From contig NZ_CP036536.1 in the NCBI RefSeq assembly GCF_005222225.1, positions 892,001-956,000 on the forward strand: a stretch of 64,000 nucleotides of DNA, in the 5' to 3' direction. The translations under genes were made by a program, and so were the position numbers. This document shows positions 36,290 to 45,668 of this stretch, piece after piece (the stretch's first letter is position 1; every line of letters begins with the position of its first letter). The notes beneath the pieces are model-generated. The model made no database searches. It saw only the letters and a list, made by a program, of their open reading frames with translations, and was not told the origin of the DNA. Origin of the DNA: Salinimonas lutimaris. GTDB taxonomy: Bacteria; Pseudomonadota; Gammaproteobacteria; Enterobacterales; Alteromonadaceae.

Positions 36290-37444
36290 TTATTGGGCCT
36301 CCTGATAGGCGTTGACTAGCATTTGATCGGTAATGGCGCCGTCTTTGGTGATCATACTGGCTTTCAGAATTTCATCGTCAGAGGGCAAAAGAACCTTTTG
36401 CCCTTGTTCATCATAAAATTCATCAATCAGATTAAAGAGATTGCTGGCATACATATCGGTCGCATCTCTGGCTACTGCCTGGCTCCAGTGACCAGTGCCA
36501 ATGACCGTCACGCCATTTATCTGTACTACCTTCCCCGGCTCCGAGCCTTCGACATTGCCGCCCGACAATGCAGCCATGTCGACAACAACGCTGCCGGTAC
36601 GCATCAGAGCCAACGTGTCTTTGCTAATCAATACAGGGGGCTTTCTGCCAAATAGCTGAGCAGTGGTGATGACTATATCGGCATCAGCAATTGCATCTTG
36701 TTGTGCGGCCTGTTGTTGTTGCTTTTGTGTATCGCTCAGAGCCTGGGCGTAACCATCTTTTGTTTGCCCGGTTTCACCTAAATCGATTTTCAGAAACCTG
36801 GCGCCAAGAGACTCAACCTGTTCGGCCACAACCGCGCGCGTGTCGTAGGCAAGTACGCTGGCACCCAGGCGTCTGGCGGTGGCGATAGCCTGTAAGCCCG
36901 CTACACCAGCTCCGATGATAAAGACTTTGGCGGGTTTAATGGTTCCGCTTGGCGTCATCATCATTGGCAGGATTCCAGGGAAGTGAGTGGCTGCCAGCAT
37001 AACCATGACATAGCCAGCCAGACTTGCCTGTGAGCTAAGGGCATCCATTTTCTGGGCTCGCGACGAGCGCGGAATCATTTCCATTGAAATGGTTGTCAGC
37101 TGATGTTTTGCGAGCTCTTCCACCAGAGCCTTCTGGAAAAAAGGGTCGATATAACCGACAACCAAAGACCGAGGTTTCAACTTCAAAAAGACTTCCGGCG
37201 CGGGCCGGTTAACACAAAGTAACGCATCGGTATCGGCAAGTACCAAACCTGGAGTTTCTACGATCTGGGCACCGGCCTCGGTGAATATCTTATCGCTATA
37301 GCCTGCAAGTATGCCTGCTCCTTGTTCTATGCGAACGGTTATACCGCGCTTAACCATCCGCTTTACACTGTCCTGAGATACAGCACATCGCTTCTCTGCG
37401 TGGTTTTGCTGACCACTTCCCTCGTTTAATACTAATACTTTCAA
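36290..37444 (-). CDS. pntAA: NAD(P) transhydrogenase alpha subunit, NAD-binding part PntAA
   Basis: A soluble NAD(H)-binding subunit, 384 residues. It resembles alanine dehydrogenase, with the NAD-binding GAGVAGLQAIATARRLGA at about 178-195, IPRSSRAQKMDALSSQASLAGY and the mobile loop region SGGNVEGSEPGKV. The start is a TTG at 37444, preceded by a strong GGGAG box 7 nt upstream and giving the usual MKVLVLNEG-like N-terminus; no ATG fits. It begins the three-gene pnt operon. Confidence 0.94.
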   Translation of the reverse strand: MKVLVLNEGSGQQNHAEKRCAVSQDSVKRMVKRGITVRIEQGAGILAGYSDKIFTEAGAQIVETPGLVLADTDALLCVNRPAPEVFLKLKPRSLVVGYIDPFFQKALVEELAKHQLTTISMEMIPRSSRAQKMDALSSQASLAGYVMVMLAATHFPGILPMMMTPSGTIKPAKVFIIGAGVAGLQAIATARRLGASVLAYDTRAVVAEQVESLGARFLKIDLGETGQTKDGYAQALSDTQKQQQQAAQQDAIADADIVITTAQLFGRKPPVLISKDTLALMRTGSVVVDMAALSGGNVEGSEPGKVVQINGVTVIGTGHWSQAVARDATDMYASNLFNLIDEFYDEQGQKVLLPSDDEILKASMITKDGAITDQMLVNAYQEAQ

Positions 37445-37930
37445 TGTGTTCTCCCTCAGATAAAGAGTGCTGAGCTATATGATACGAACACATGTTCGGC
37501 AAAAATGTTAATTCACAATGTCTATTGTGAACCCCAACCGAGATTTATCCTGATGGCTCTATTGCGGCAGGCTTCTATGAGCAGTTTGAGGCAGTGAGAA
37601 AGCTTTTTGCCAGACCAATATGATTCGTTATCAATGAGTAACAGGTATGGGTGTCTAAATTTATTTTTTAATTACAATGAGGTAGGTTTTTTGTGCGAAG
37701 TGGTGCAGCATTTCACTGAAAAGGGAACAAAGCCTGTGGCAGTGATGATTCAGACACACAAACTGTATAATCTTTATTCATCATATTAATACAAGCCTTT
37801 AAATGACATCTGTTTAGTAAGCAAATTAGTTGGACAGCCACCTGATTGAGCACGGCAGGTACAAATCCGGTTTGCCATCTGTACTGTCGGATTTTATAGT
37901 TCGGTTCAAATTGCAGTACAGGCAGAAAGC
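37445..37930. other. Divergent intergenic region pntAA / DUF6314 with inverted repeat
   Basis: A 486-bp gap. TTCACAAT (37512-37519) and ATTGTGAA (37524-37531) form an 8-bp inverted repeat around 4 nt, about 70 nt upstream of the pnt start. This has the shape of a dimeric regulator site. A lone ATGGGTGTC REP-like word is at 37647-37655. A 60-codon open frame at 37607 has no recognisable feature, and I do not call it. Confidence 0.5.
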
Positions 37931-38410
37931 GTGAATTTTTCAAAAAACAGCAGCCAGACAAATGACTATCAAGGTGATGCACACGCAGATTCATCTTTTT
38001 TACGACAATTTGCCGGGCAGTGGCTCCTTCAGCGCCAGATAGAGCAGCAGAATGGTCAAATGTTCTGTTTTACCGGAAAAGCGGTGTTTTCATGGCAGGA
38101 TGAGGAGTTACTGTACCGGGAAAGTGGTCAGGTAACCACGCCTGAAGGGGCGTCGTTTCAGGCTCAGCGGTCGTATATCTGGACATCCGCAGATACACAG
38201 CATATTGATGTGCTATTTGAGGATCGCCGTTTTTTCCATCGCTTTTCGGTGGCCTCCCCCCACGCCGAACACCTTTGTGGCGACGATCACTACATCGTAA
38301 AATACGATCTCAATCAATGGCCACGATGGGAAGCGTACTGGCATGTTTCAGGTCCGCGTAAAGACTATGCCATGACTAGTCGGTATCAGCGTTGTGAGTT
38401 GAATCGCTGA
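37931..38410 (+). CDS. DUF6314 family protein
   Basis: A 159-residue soluble protein of unknown function. The first 22 residues are polar and variable. The core begins at about 23 with FAGQWLLQRQI, then FTGKAVFSWQDEELLYRESGQV, RSYIW, HIDVLFEDRRFFHRF, HLCGDDHYIVKY and VSGPRKDYAMTSRYQR. The ordered conserved Trp, Arg, Asp, His and the GPRKDY end match DUF6314, a lipocalin-like beta-rich family known in bacteria and fungi. The start codon is GTG with an AGG box 8 nt before. It stands alone between divergent pnt and a convergent permease gene. Confidence 0.78.
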   Translation: MNFSKNSSQTNDYQGDAHADSSFLRQFAGQWLLQRQIEQQNGQMFCFTGKAVFSWQDEELLYRESGQVTTPEGASFQAQRSYIWTSADTQHIDVLFEDRRFFHRFSVASPHAEHLCGDDHYIVKYDLNQWPRWEAYWHVSGPRKDYAMTSRYQRCELNR

Positions 38411-38431
38411 TATCGATTTCAGCGCTGCCCA

Positions 38432-39292
38432 TCAGTGTGGCGTTGCTGCACTTTTTTTATGAGACAGCCACAGAGCAACGGCAATGATACAACCCCCCAA
38501 TGCCAGTCTTGTGTAATCAGTATCTTTTTGCCAAATCAGCAAATTTACCACCAAGCCTGCAGGAATCAGCGCATTGTTCATAATGGCCAGCGTACCTGCA
38601 GAGACTTTTAGTGCCCCTTGATTCCAGAAATAATAACCCAGCCCCGAGGCCACTATCCCTAACCATACCAATACACTCCACTGAGTGGAGTTATGCGGAA
38701 GCTGACTACTATTACCAAACAGGAAAAAGGCAGGGAGCGCCACCGCCAGTGCGCCGATATAAAACCAGCCAAAAATCGTATGATGGCGTATGTCCGGGGA
38801 AAGTACTGAGGTTAGTTTTCGATAACCCACCTGACCAAAGGCAAAGCAAAGGTTGGCTCCCTGGACAATAAAAAAGCCAATCCAGAAGTTGTCACTTACA
38901 CCCTGAAAGCGGATAACCGCTGCACCTGCCATGGCGATACAGGCACATAACAAATGAAATGGGGTAAATCGGCCAAATAAAGCATCATTGAGCAGCGCCA
39001 CATAAAGCGGAGTAATAATGGTAAACAGTAATACTTCGGGTACCGACAGAAACAAAAAGGAATGATAGAAAAAGATATACATCATGCCTAACTGAAATGC
39101 GCCAAGCATAGACAAAGTGAGTTTTTGCTTAAGTGACAGTGCTGAAAGTTTTAAAAATGGCAGAAATATCAGACAAGCCAATACAATCCGGGTCAGCACG
39201 GCAAAATAACTATCTACGCTACCTGCCAGGTACTCACCAATCAGCGAAAACGAGAAAGCCCATAATACGGTTACGGCAATAAGTTGAAACAC
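38432..39292 (-). CDS. EamA/DMT-family permease
   Basis: A 286-residue inner-membrane transporter with ten predicted helices arranged as two five-helix EamA repeats (about 3-120 and 145-275). Typical segments are AVTVLWAFSFSLIGEY at the N-terminus and ASGLGYYFWNQGALKVSAGTLAIMNNALIPAG in the second repeat, the region that follows the conserved Gly/Asn stretch in carboxylate and amino-acid exporters. It resembles E. coli YhbE/YtfF-like members. The substrate cannot be inferred. Confidence 0.85.
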   Translation of the reverse strand: MFQLIAVTVLWAFSFSLIGEYLAGSVDSYFAVLTRIVLACLIFLPFLKLSALSLKQKLTLSMLGAFQLGMMYIFFYHSFLFLSVPEVLLFTIITPLYVALLNDALFGRFTPFHLLCACIAMAGAAVIRFQGVSDNFWIGFFIVQGANLCFAFGQVGYRKLTSVLSPDIRHHTIFGWFYIGALAVALPAFFLFGNSSQLPHNSTQWSVLVWLGIVASGLGYYFWNQGALKVSAGTLAIMNNALIPAGLVVNLLIWQKDTDYTRLALGGCIIAVALWLSHKKSAATPH

Positions 39293-39352
39293 GTATTATT
39301 CTCCACAAGGTAATTTGCGCGCTAACCTAGAGGATTTAACAAGTCTTATCAA

Positions 39353-39388
39353 CCTCTCTGTGACATAAAATGTCGCGCAACAGAGAGG
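39353..39388. terminator. Nested hairpin between glpF and the EamA gene
   Basis: CCTCTCTGT (39353-39361) pairs with ACAGAGAGG (39380-39388). Inside, GACAT pairs with ATGTC. A CTTTTT run follows on the plus strand, so it is shaped like a plus-strand terminator, although both neighbouring genes are on the minus strand. It lies about 20 nt after the glpF stop and may end that transcript. Confidence 0.5.
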
Positions 39389-39410
39389 CTTTTTCTCACT
39401 CATATAAACG

Positions 39411-40271
39411 TTAGTTTGCTTCCCGCATCTTATTTTCTATTGGCGGTTCATCACACTGATTTGGAATAGTACAGCCCTGACCTTCGTCGGACAGCGACGT
39501 GCCGACCAGTGTCGGATACAGCCACGCCCCAAAGCAGGCTCCGAAGACAGGCGCCAGAATCGGAACGATGAAATAGGGAATATCCTTGCCGCCGGTCAGG
39601 GCAAAGTCCCAGCCCGCCAGCCAGGAAAATAATCTGGGTCCGAAATCTCTGGCCGGATTCATGGCAAAGCCTGTCAAGGGCCCTAACGAAGAGCCGATTA
39701 CCGCAATGAGAATACCGATTAATAAAGGATTAAGCGCGCCGCGCGAAGCACCGTTATTTTCATCACCCAGGCCCAGAATGGCAAACATCAGTACAGCTGT
39801 AATAACAAACTCCACCGCAAACGCGCCTGCAAATGACAGGGCTGAGTGAGGAAAAGTAGAAAAAATACCTGCTGTGGCCAGAGCGTCCAGGCTATCGCGT
39901 GACATTTGGTTTACTGACTCGTACTGAGTGAACAAGCTACTGTAGAGCCCATATATCAGGGCTGCGGTAAAAAAAGCGCCTGCCATTTGTGCAACAATGT
40001 AGGGAATGACCTTATGTTTCTCAAAACCATGAAACATGGCTAACGCTATCGTTACTGCTGGATTGATATGCGCGCCGGAAACCCCAGCGGTACAGTAAAT
40101 AGCGATTGCCACACCTAGTCCCCATACAATACTGATCTCCCATTGCCCGAAAGTAGCACCGGTAAGCACCAGAGCGGCGACCGCGCCGACACCAAAAAAA
40201 ATAAGCAGCCCGGTACCAATAAATTCAGCAATACATTGCCGCAATAATGTCGGTTCAGATTGAAGTGACAT
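39411..40271 (-). CDS. glpF: Aquaglyceroporin, glycerol uptake facilitator GlpF-like
   Basis: An MIP-family channel of 286 residues with six helices and two pore loops. The first NPA motif is in SGAHINPAVTIA. The second is NPARDFGPRL, where Asp after NPAR marks the glycerol-conducting subgroup. No glpK or glpD is adjacent, so it is transcribed alone. The C-terminus has three Cys-containing tail segments that are variable in the family. Confidence 0.92.
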   Translation of the reverse strand: MSLQSEPTLLRQCIAEFIGTGLLIFFGVGAVAALVLTGATFGQWEISIVWGLGVAIAIYCTAGVSGAHINPAVTIALAMFHGFEKHKVIPYIVAQMAGAFFTAALIYGLYSSLFTQYESVNQMSRDSLDALATAGIFSTFPHSALSFAGAFAVEFVITAVLMFAILGLGDENNGASRGALNPLLIGILIAVIGSSLGPLTGFAMNPARDFGPRLFSWLAGWDFALTGGKDIPYFIVPILAPVFGACFGAWLYPTLVGTSLSDEGQGCTIPNQCDEPPIENKMREAN

Positions 40272-40851
40272 AATTCATCCTTTTGTTTGTAGGGAGACAG
40301 AAGTGCTTTTAAGACAAAGAATAAGCGCTTAACCACATACCGGATGACATCAAGTAAGGGGTATTAACTAGCCTAAAACATCCTTATTGTTGGATCTTTG
40401 CAGCAAAAGTTACGTTTAAATTAAAAATATGACAAATATGTTAAATCGAAAACAAATGAACTGTAAATGTTTGTAAGCGAAAATGTAAAGCATTTGGTCG
40501 TGGAAATATGATAGTTGAGCGACAGAGGTCGTATTTTAGACACCCACTTGTTTTGGGCTCTCATCTGTTTGCTAAACGAAATTGAAACAGTGAAGGCCGG
40601 AAGCTGTTCTATTTACATCTAAAAGTGACTGTCTGTAAGTACAATTTACTTCTAAAAGTGACTGTCTATAAGTGCAAGGTCTCTGCACTGAAGGGTGCCC
40701 AGGAATTAGTGGGTGTCCGGGAGTTATTCGGTATAAAAATAGAAGTGACGACCCGTCACCATAGTCCGCAGCGTTTCTGCGAATCAATAACTGGTGGATG
40801 TCCAAGAATTTGAGTGGGTGTCCAAACGATTTACGGATGTCCACGCTTTTG
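40272..40851. repeat. Intergenic region with REP words and a 33-bp tandem duplication
   Basis: A 580-bp gap. The glpF-proximal 200 bp are AT-rich and probably carry its promoter. Then come GACACCCAC (40539-40547), GTGGGTGTC (40709-40717 and 40814-40822) and degraded versions (GGTGGATGTCC near 40793, ACGGATGTCC near 40833). Two 33-bp copies sit side by side at 40612-40644 and 40645-40677 with five mismatches, sharing CTAAAAGTGACTGTCT. The pattern looks like a decayed version of the regular array at 58.2 kb. No gene is visible. Confidence 0.8.
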
Positions 40852-43800
40852 CTATGAAAGCAGTTTGGCGACATCACCTTCGCGTATCAATTCATAAACC
40901 GCAGACTCAGAAACTGGCTTGGAATAGAAGTATCCCTGTAGGTATTCACATTGCTCAGCCTGAAAGAACTTCACCTGCTCGCTGGTTTCAATACCTTCTG
41001 CAATACATTGAATATTCAGGCTTTCAGCCATTCTTAAAATAGCCAGAATAATCGCCTCATTCCCAGCGTTAACACCGATATCCTTCACAAAAGTTTTATC
41101 AATTTTAAGAATATCGATAGGAAAATCTTTTAAATACTTCAGCGAAGAGTAACCCGTGCCAAAGTCATCCAAAGCGATAATAAACCCCTTTTTCTTCATG
41201 GCCGCGATAGTATCCATGGCACTTTCATAATCAGACATCAGCGCACTTTCGGTAATTTCAAAGCGGATGGCGCTGGTCGGTACGTTGTGCCGTGCTAAAA
41301 GCTGCACAATTTCATCAACGCGCTGCGAGCGGGAGATATGCTTAGCGCTCAGATTAACAGACAAATAATAGTGGGTGTCCAGTGACTGAATGTGCTTTAG
41401 CAGTGGCACTGCCTGCTCAATCATCATGAAGGTCATATCTTCAATCAGCCCGATATCTTCTGCTACCGGAATAAACACGTCAGGGGCGACCATTCCACTC
41501 TCAACAGGCCAGCGCATAAGCATTTCAAAGCCGGCAACCTGTCCGGTTTTACATGCCACAATCGGCTGGTAATAACTAATAAACTGCTGGCTGGCAAAAG
41601 CATGTTTTACCGCATGTTCAAGCTTAAGCTTTGTTTTTGTCCGTTCATTCATGTGGCTGGTAAAATACTGAAAATTATCGCTACCCAGCTCTTTAGCATG
41701 GTACATAGCAATATCCGCATTTTTCAGCAGCTCTGCCGGTGTACTGGCATCTTCCGGATACATTGCAATACCAATACTGGCTGAAACACTCACAACCTGA
41801 TTTTTCAGTGTCACACTTTTAGCCAGGGTTTGTATCATTTCGCCGGCCAGATAGCTCAGATCCTGCTCGCATTGTACTTTTTCAATCATCACAACAAATT
41901 CATCGCCGCCAAGCCGTGCCACGGTGTCAGACTGTCGAAGCAGGTTTTGCAGTCTCAGTGCCACTTCCTGCAACAGCACATCACCGGCATCATGACCCAG
42001 GCTGTCATTGATTTGCTTAAATCTGTCCAGATCGATAAAAAACAGACCGATGGCTGTCTTATCACGCGTGGCCTGGTCAAAAGCATGCTGAATGCGATCC
42101 AATAACAACGAACGGTTTGGAAGCCCGGTCAGGCTATCGTAATTGGCCAGTTGAATCAGGGCCCCCTGGGCATCTTTTTGCTCAGTAATATCAGACAAAA
42201 TCACCAGGTACCGGCTAATTTCCAGTGCATCCCTGATATTACCCACTGCTGTAATACCAATTGTTACATGGTACTGTTTGCCTAATAAACTGCGTATCTC
42301 AGCTTCACCGTTCCAGTGCTCGGCCGGCTGTAGCTGCTTCATGGCTGATAATACCTTATCTAACAACGTTTTCTGGCCTGACAGTACTTTATCCAGCTGT
42401 GAGGCGATGTCCTGTTCCGGGCAAAATCCCAGTGCTTCTTTAAAGGAATGGTTGGCAATGATGGGGTGCAGGGAGCCGTCAAAAATAACCACCCAGTCCC
42501 GGGTGTGTTCAAATGCCTCACCATACAACTGTGCTTTAGTCTGGGTATTGATGGATTCGGTAATGTTTGAATAGGTGCCGGCCATTCGCACCGTGCCACC
42601 AGCGTCATCAGCAGACACTAATGAACCCACATCACGATACCATTCATACTCATCGATATGGTTCTTTAACCGGTAAGTAACATCCAGTTTTTTATGCTGT
42701 TCACACAAAACACTGCGCCACTGATTCAGGTACATTTTTATATCATGGGCGTGAATCAGTGCGCAGTGCGCTTCAAAATCAATCGTATTGTCTAACGATG
42801 AGTAACCCAGCTCTGTATTCAGTCTGTCCTGACTCAACAGATTCGTATCCTGGCGCCACTCCCAGATTCGGGTGTTGCTGGCGGTTAGCGCCATCGACAA
42901 ACGATTTTTATTTCTGACTACACTGATATGTGCCGCTTTTAAGGTATTTCTGTGTATTTGTCTGCGCCATGCAATAAAGACAAATGTGACAATCAAACAC
43001 ACCGAATAGCACAAGTAGGCAGCGGGCGAGGCGAATAAAGGATAAGCCACATTGATGACAAGGGTGGCTATTGGCCCGTTTTTATTGCTAGCCATATCAA
43101 AGCGCTGAACCGTAAAAGTATACTCACCAGGATCCAGGCGGGGAAAGGTAACTTCTGTGGCACGGGTGGGCGGGTAGGAGACCTGCATATCACCTTGTAA
43201 TTCGTATTGATAGTACCCGGTATTAGTGAGGTCAAATTGCATATCTGAATAACGGATTGTCAGGCCAATATCGTTATGGTCCAGTTCCACGGTTCTATTG
43301 TTTTTACTACCGGTTCCCAGTTCCAGTTGTCTGGAAATCAGACTGACGTCGGTAATCAGGGTGGCTGGCATTATACTGCTGCTTTGTTCAAATGCGTCGG
43401 GGTCAAATACCGTAAAGCCCTTCTGGGAACCAAAAACCATGTTCCCGTTATTCAAGGTTACTTTAGCACCCCAGTTAAATTCATTGCTGACCAGCCCTTC
43501 TTTGGTGGTAAATTGCTTCAATGACAAGCTCTTAGGGTCAAGCTGCAACAGGCCCTTATGACTGCCCATCCACAGATATCCGTGCGCATCTTTGGTCAGA
43601 CTGAATACAATGTTGGTTGGCAGCAGATTGGATGTATCAAAAAAATGTACTGGCTCGTAGGTGCTTGCATTCAGGACATACAGCCCGTGACCTGGGTAGC
43701 TGATCCAAAGCTGATTGTTGTCATCAAGAATGGCTTCGGTAGGCTGAATCACATATTCAGACTGAATATGCCGGGTGTCATGTATTTTTGTTAGCTTGCT

Positions 43801-45456
43801 GTTCTTAACGTTATAGCGCCATAAACCGCCAGTCATCGAAATCAGCACCGAGTCTGAACGGCTCTGATAATCAGCAATAAACGTGTAAAACTGACTGGTA
43901 TCCAGTGCTGTGGAAAGCACTTCGTCGATAATCATGGTATTGCTTGCTGTATTAAAGCGCAGAAAACGTTTTTCAGACGCCACAATGTAGTGATCAGGTG
44001 ATAACCTGAGAATGTCATAGGCTTCGGTGGCATCAAACTGAGCCGCTGCTGGGGCACTGACTGATAACGGAATCACCTGTTTACTGGCAAGGTCAAACTT
44101 GACCATCCCGTCATAGGTCACCAGCCACACCCAGTCATCTTCGCCTTCCCTGATGATATATATCGAGCCGGATGAGGTCACCGCTTTCTTATCCGCAGAG
44201 ACCAGGTAGGACTCAATTTGCCCGGTACGCGTATTATAACGGTTGAGGCCATTATTTGTGCCAACCCACAAATACGTATCATCCTGCCGATGAAAGTCGA
44301 GCACCATGTTATTACTTAGCTGATGCGGTGTTGCTTTACTGGCATACACATTATTAAACAGCAGCGACCGGGGGGTCCATAGCAACACCCCTGATGTGGT
44401 GGTGGACAGCCATAACTGATTATTAACAGTTGGCGCTATTTTAGTCAGGTTATTATTGGTGATCAGTAAGTTAGAGTCAGATGGCTGGAATATCTGCTGG
44501 AGCGCTTCGGTTTCAGTGTCAAAGGTAAACAACCCCTGATCTGTGGCCAGGTAATAAAGGGTATTGTTAATCGGCACCATGTCCCAGATATTTAGTCGCT
44601 CTACAACCTGTTGTGCCTGCGGAGACGGTGAATGGCCGGCAGCAAATTGCGCCAGCTCACCAGCAGACAAACGAAACAGTCCCTCTACAGTGCCCAGCCA
44701 TAGGTTGCCAAGCCTGTCCGTCAGCATATGCTTAGCATTATGTTGGTCAATACTTACGTCGCTGGCATTAATGTATTCGGCTTTTCTAATCGTTTTCGAG
44801 GGTTGGTGGTAGGTAAACAGGCCAGTTGAGGTGGCAATAAATAAGGTATCGTCAAACAGGTTCAAAAAGCGGATAACATCGTCTTCACCTGCTGTTTTAT
44901 GCTGTGCCAGCAAGTCAAAAACGGTTGTCCAGGTCTTGCTGGCTAAATGGTACCGGACGACCAGATGATCATAGGCAATATAAACACTGTTGTCCGGACC
45001 CTGAATAAAGTGCGAGGCATACTGATACCAGGATGGCTGATCCTTGTAGGTAATCGCCAGAACCCGTTCGCTTTTGCCTGTCTGCCGGTCAACGGTATAA
45101 ACCCCACTGCTGAAGGTACTGACCCACAGATTATGCTGCTCATCTTCAAACAGCGCGTAAATGCCATCATCAGCAAATTCATTATTCAGCCCGGTAAAGT
45201 GCTTAACATGGTGGCCGTCATACCGGTTGAGCCCCGTTTCGGTGGCCACCCACAGCAAACCATCACTGTCTATCAGTAAATCGTTAACCGAGTCCTGCGA
45301 CAGACCATTATCAGTTGACAGGTGCTCAAACCGGGGGGTGTTTAATAGCGGTTCGGCGGTGGCAGACCAGATAATACCGCTCAAAAAGCCAAAGAGGATG
45401 ACGAAGAGATGAGAATTTTTACAAAAAGGTTTAATCAACGAAAGTGATGCCAACAT
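40852..45456 (-). CDS. Membrane regulator: periplasmic Reg_prop sensor fused to PAS, GGDEF and EAL
   Basis: A 1534-residue c-di-GMP regulator. After a signal/anchor (16-34), residues 45 to about 720 form two-component-type propeller repeats (for example GLLWVATETGLNRYDG, LWLGTVEGLFRLS, YLWMGSHKGLLQL). A Y_Y_Y domain (about 720-800) and a membrane helix (about 810-830) follow, then two PAS-like domains (about 850-1090). GGDEF is intact in LARLGGDEFVVMI. The EAL domain reads EML in GFEMLMRW instead of EAL, but the NLSA, ITES, DDFGTGYSS, KID and AEGIE residues are kept, so phosphodiesterase activity remains plausible. It probably senses a periplasmic ligand, possibly a glycan or a peptide. Confidence 0.93.
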   Translation of the reverse strand: MLASLSLIKPFCKNSHLFVILFGFLSGIIWSATAEPLLNTPRFEHLSTDNGLSQDSVNDLLIDSDGLLWVATETGLNRYDGHHVKHFTGLNNEFADDGIYALFEDEQHNLWVSTFSSGVYTVDRQTGKSERVLAITYKDQPSWYQYASHFIQGPDNSVYIAYDHLVVRYHLASKTWTTVFDLLAQHKTAGEDDVIRFLNLFDDTLFIATSTGLFTYHQPSKTIRKAEYINASDVSIDQHNAKHMLTDRLGNLWLGTVEGLFRLSAGELAQFAAGHSPSPQAQQVVERLNIWDMVPINNTLYYLATDQGLFTFDTETEALQQIFQPSDSNLLITNNNLTKIAPTVNNQLWLSTTTSGVLLWTPRSLLFNNVYASKATPHQLSNNMVLDFHRQDDTYLWVGTNNGLNRYNTRTGQIESYLVSADKKAVTSSGSIYIIREGEDDWVWLVTYDGMVKFDLASKQVIPLSVSAPAAAQFDATEAYDILRLSPDHYIVASEKRFLRFNTASNTMIIDEVLSTALDTSQFYTFIADYQSRSDSVLISMTGGLWRYNVKNSKLTKIHDTRHIQSEYVIQPTEAILDDNNQLWISYPGHGLYVLNASTYEPVHFFDTSNLLPTNIVFSLTKDAHGYLWMGSHKGLLQLDPKSLSLKQFTTKEGLVSNEFNWGAKVTLNNGNMVFGSQKGFTVFDPDAFEQSSSIMPATLITDVSLISRQLELGTGSKNNRTVELDHNDIGLTIRYSDMQFDLTNTGYYQYELQGDMQVSYPPTRATEVTFPRLDPGEYTFTVQRFDMASNKNGPIATLVINVAYPLFASPAAYLCYSVCLIVTFVFIAWRRQIHRNTLKAAHISVVRNKNRLSMALTASNTRIWEWRQDTNLLSQDRLNTELGYSSLDNTIDFEAHCALIHAHDIKMYLNQWRSVLCEQHKKLDVTYRLKNHIDEYEWYRDVGSLVSADDAGGTVRMAGTYSNITESINTQTKAQLYGEAFEHTRDWVVIFDGSLHPIIANHSFKEALGFCPEQDIASQLDKVLSGQKTLLDKVLSAMKQLQPAEHWNGEAEIRSLLGKQYHVTIGITAVGNIRDALEISRYLVILSDITEQKDAQGALIQLANYDSLTGLPNRSLLLDRIQHAFDQATRDKTAIGLFFIDLDRFKQINDSLGHDAGDVLLQEVALRLQNLLRQSDTVARLGGDEFVVMIEKVQCEQDLSYLAGEMIQTLAKSVTLKNQVVSVSASIGIAMYPEDASTPAELLKNADIAMYHAKELGSDNFQYFTSHMNERTKTKLKLEHAVKHAFASQQFISYYQPIVACKTGQVAGFEMLMRWPVESGMVAPDVFIPVAEDIGLIEDMTFMMIEQAVPLLKHIQSLDTHYYLSVNLSAKHISRSQRVDEIVQLLARHNVPTSAIRFEITESALMSDYESAMDTIAAMKKKGFIIALDDFGTGYSSLKYLKDFPIDILKIDKTFVKDIGVNAGNEAIILAILRMAESLNIQCIAEGIETSEQVKFFQAEQCEYLQGYFYSKPVSESAVYELIREGDVAKLLS

Positions 45457-45631
45457 CGGATAAGCTACGCCCTACAGTATTCATCGTTGTTACTGTTTAT
45501 TCTTATTAATGCATATAGAGCATACCACTATTAATGATGGGAATTAGAGATAACTTTTACCACACAGTTATAAAAACAGACTCTGAAGTTGAGTGGCGAT
45601 TTGGTGAACGCGACGGCATGAAGGGATAAAG

Positions 45632-45661
45632 CAAGGCGCGGTAGCTGTTAACCGCACCTTG
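45632..45661 (-). terminator. Terminator of the TonB receptor gene
   Basis: CAAGGCGCGGT (45632-45642) pairs with ACCGCACCTTG (45651-45661), an 11-bp stem with one G-U pair, followed on the minus strand by CTTTAT. It begins 8 nt after the stop of the receptor gene. The remainder of the gap to the GGDEF/EAL gene holds that gene's promoter region. Confidence 0.65.
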
Positions 45662-45668
45662 AGGTTGT

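Noticed and set aside
37607..37789. 60-codon open frame
   Set aside because: No ribosome site, domain or conserved pattern visible; contains a REP-like word.
41371..41379. REP-like word GTGGGTGTC inside the GGDEF/EAL gene
   Set aside because: It encodes part of the conserved DTHYYLSVNLS segment of the EAL domain, so it is best explained by coding sequence.
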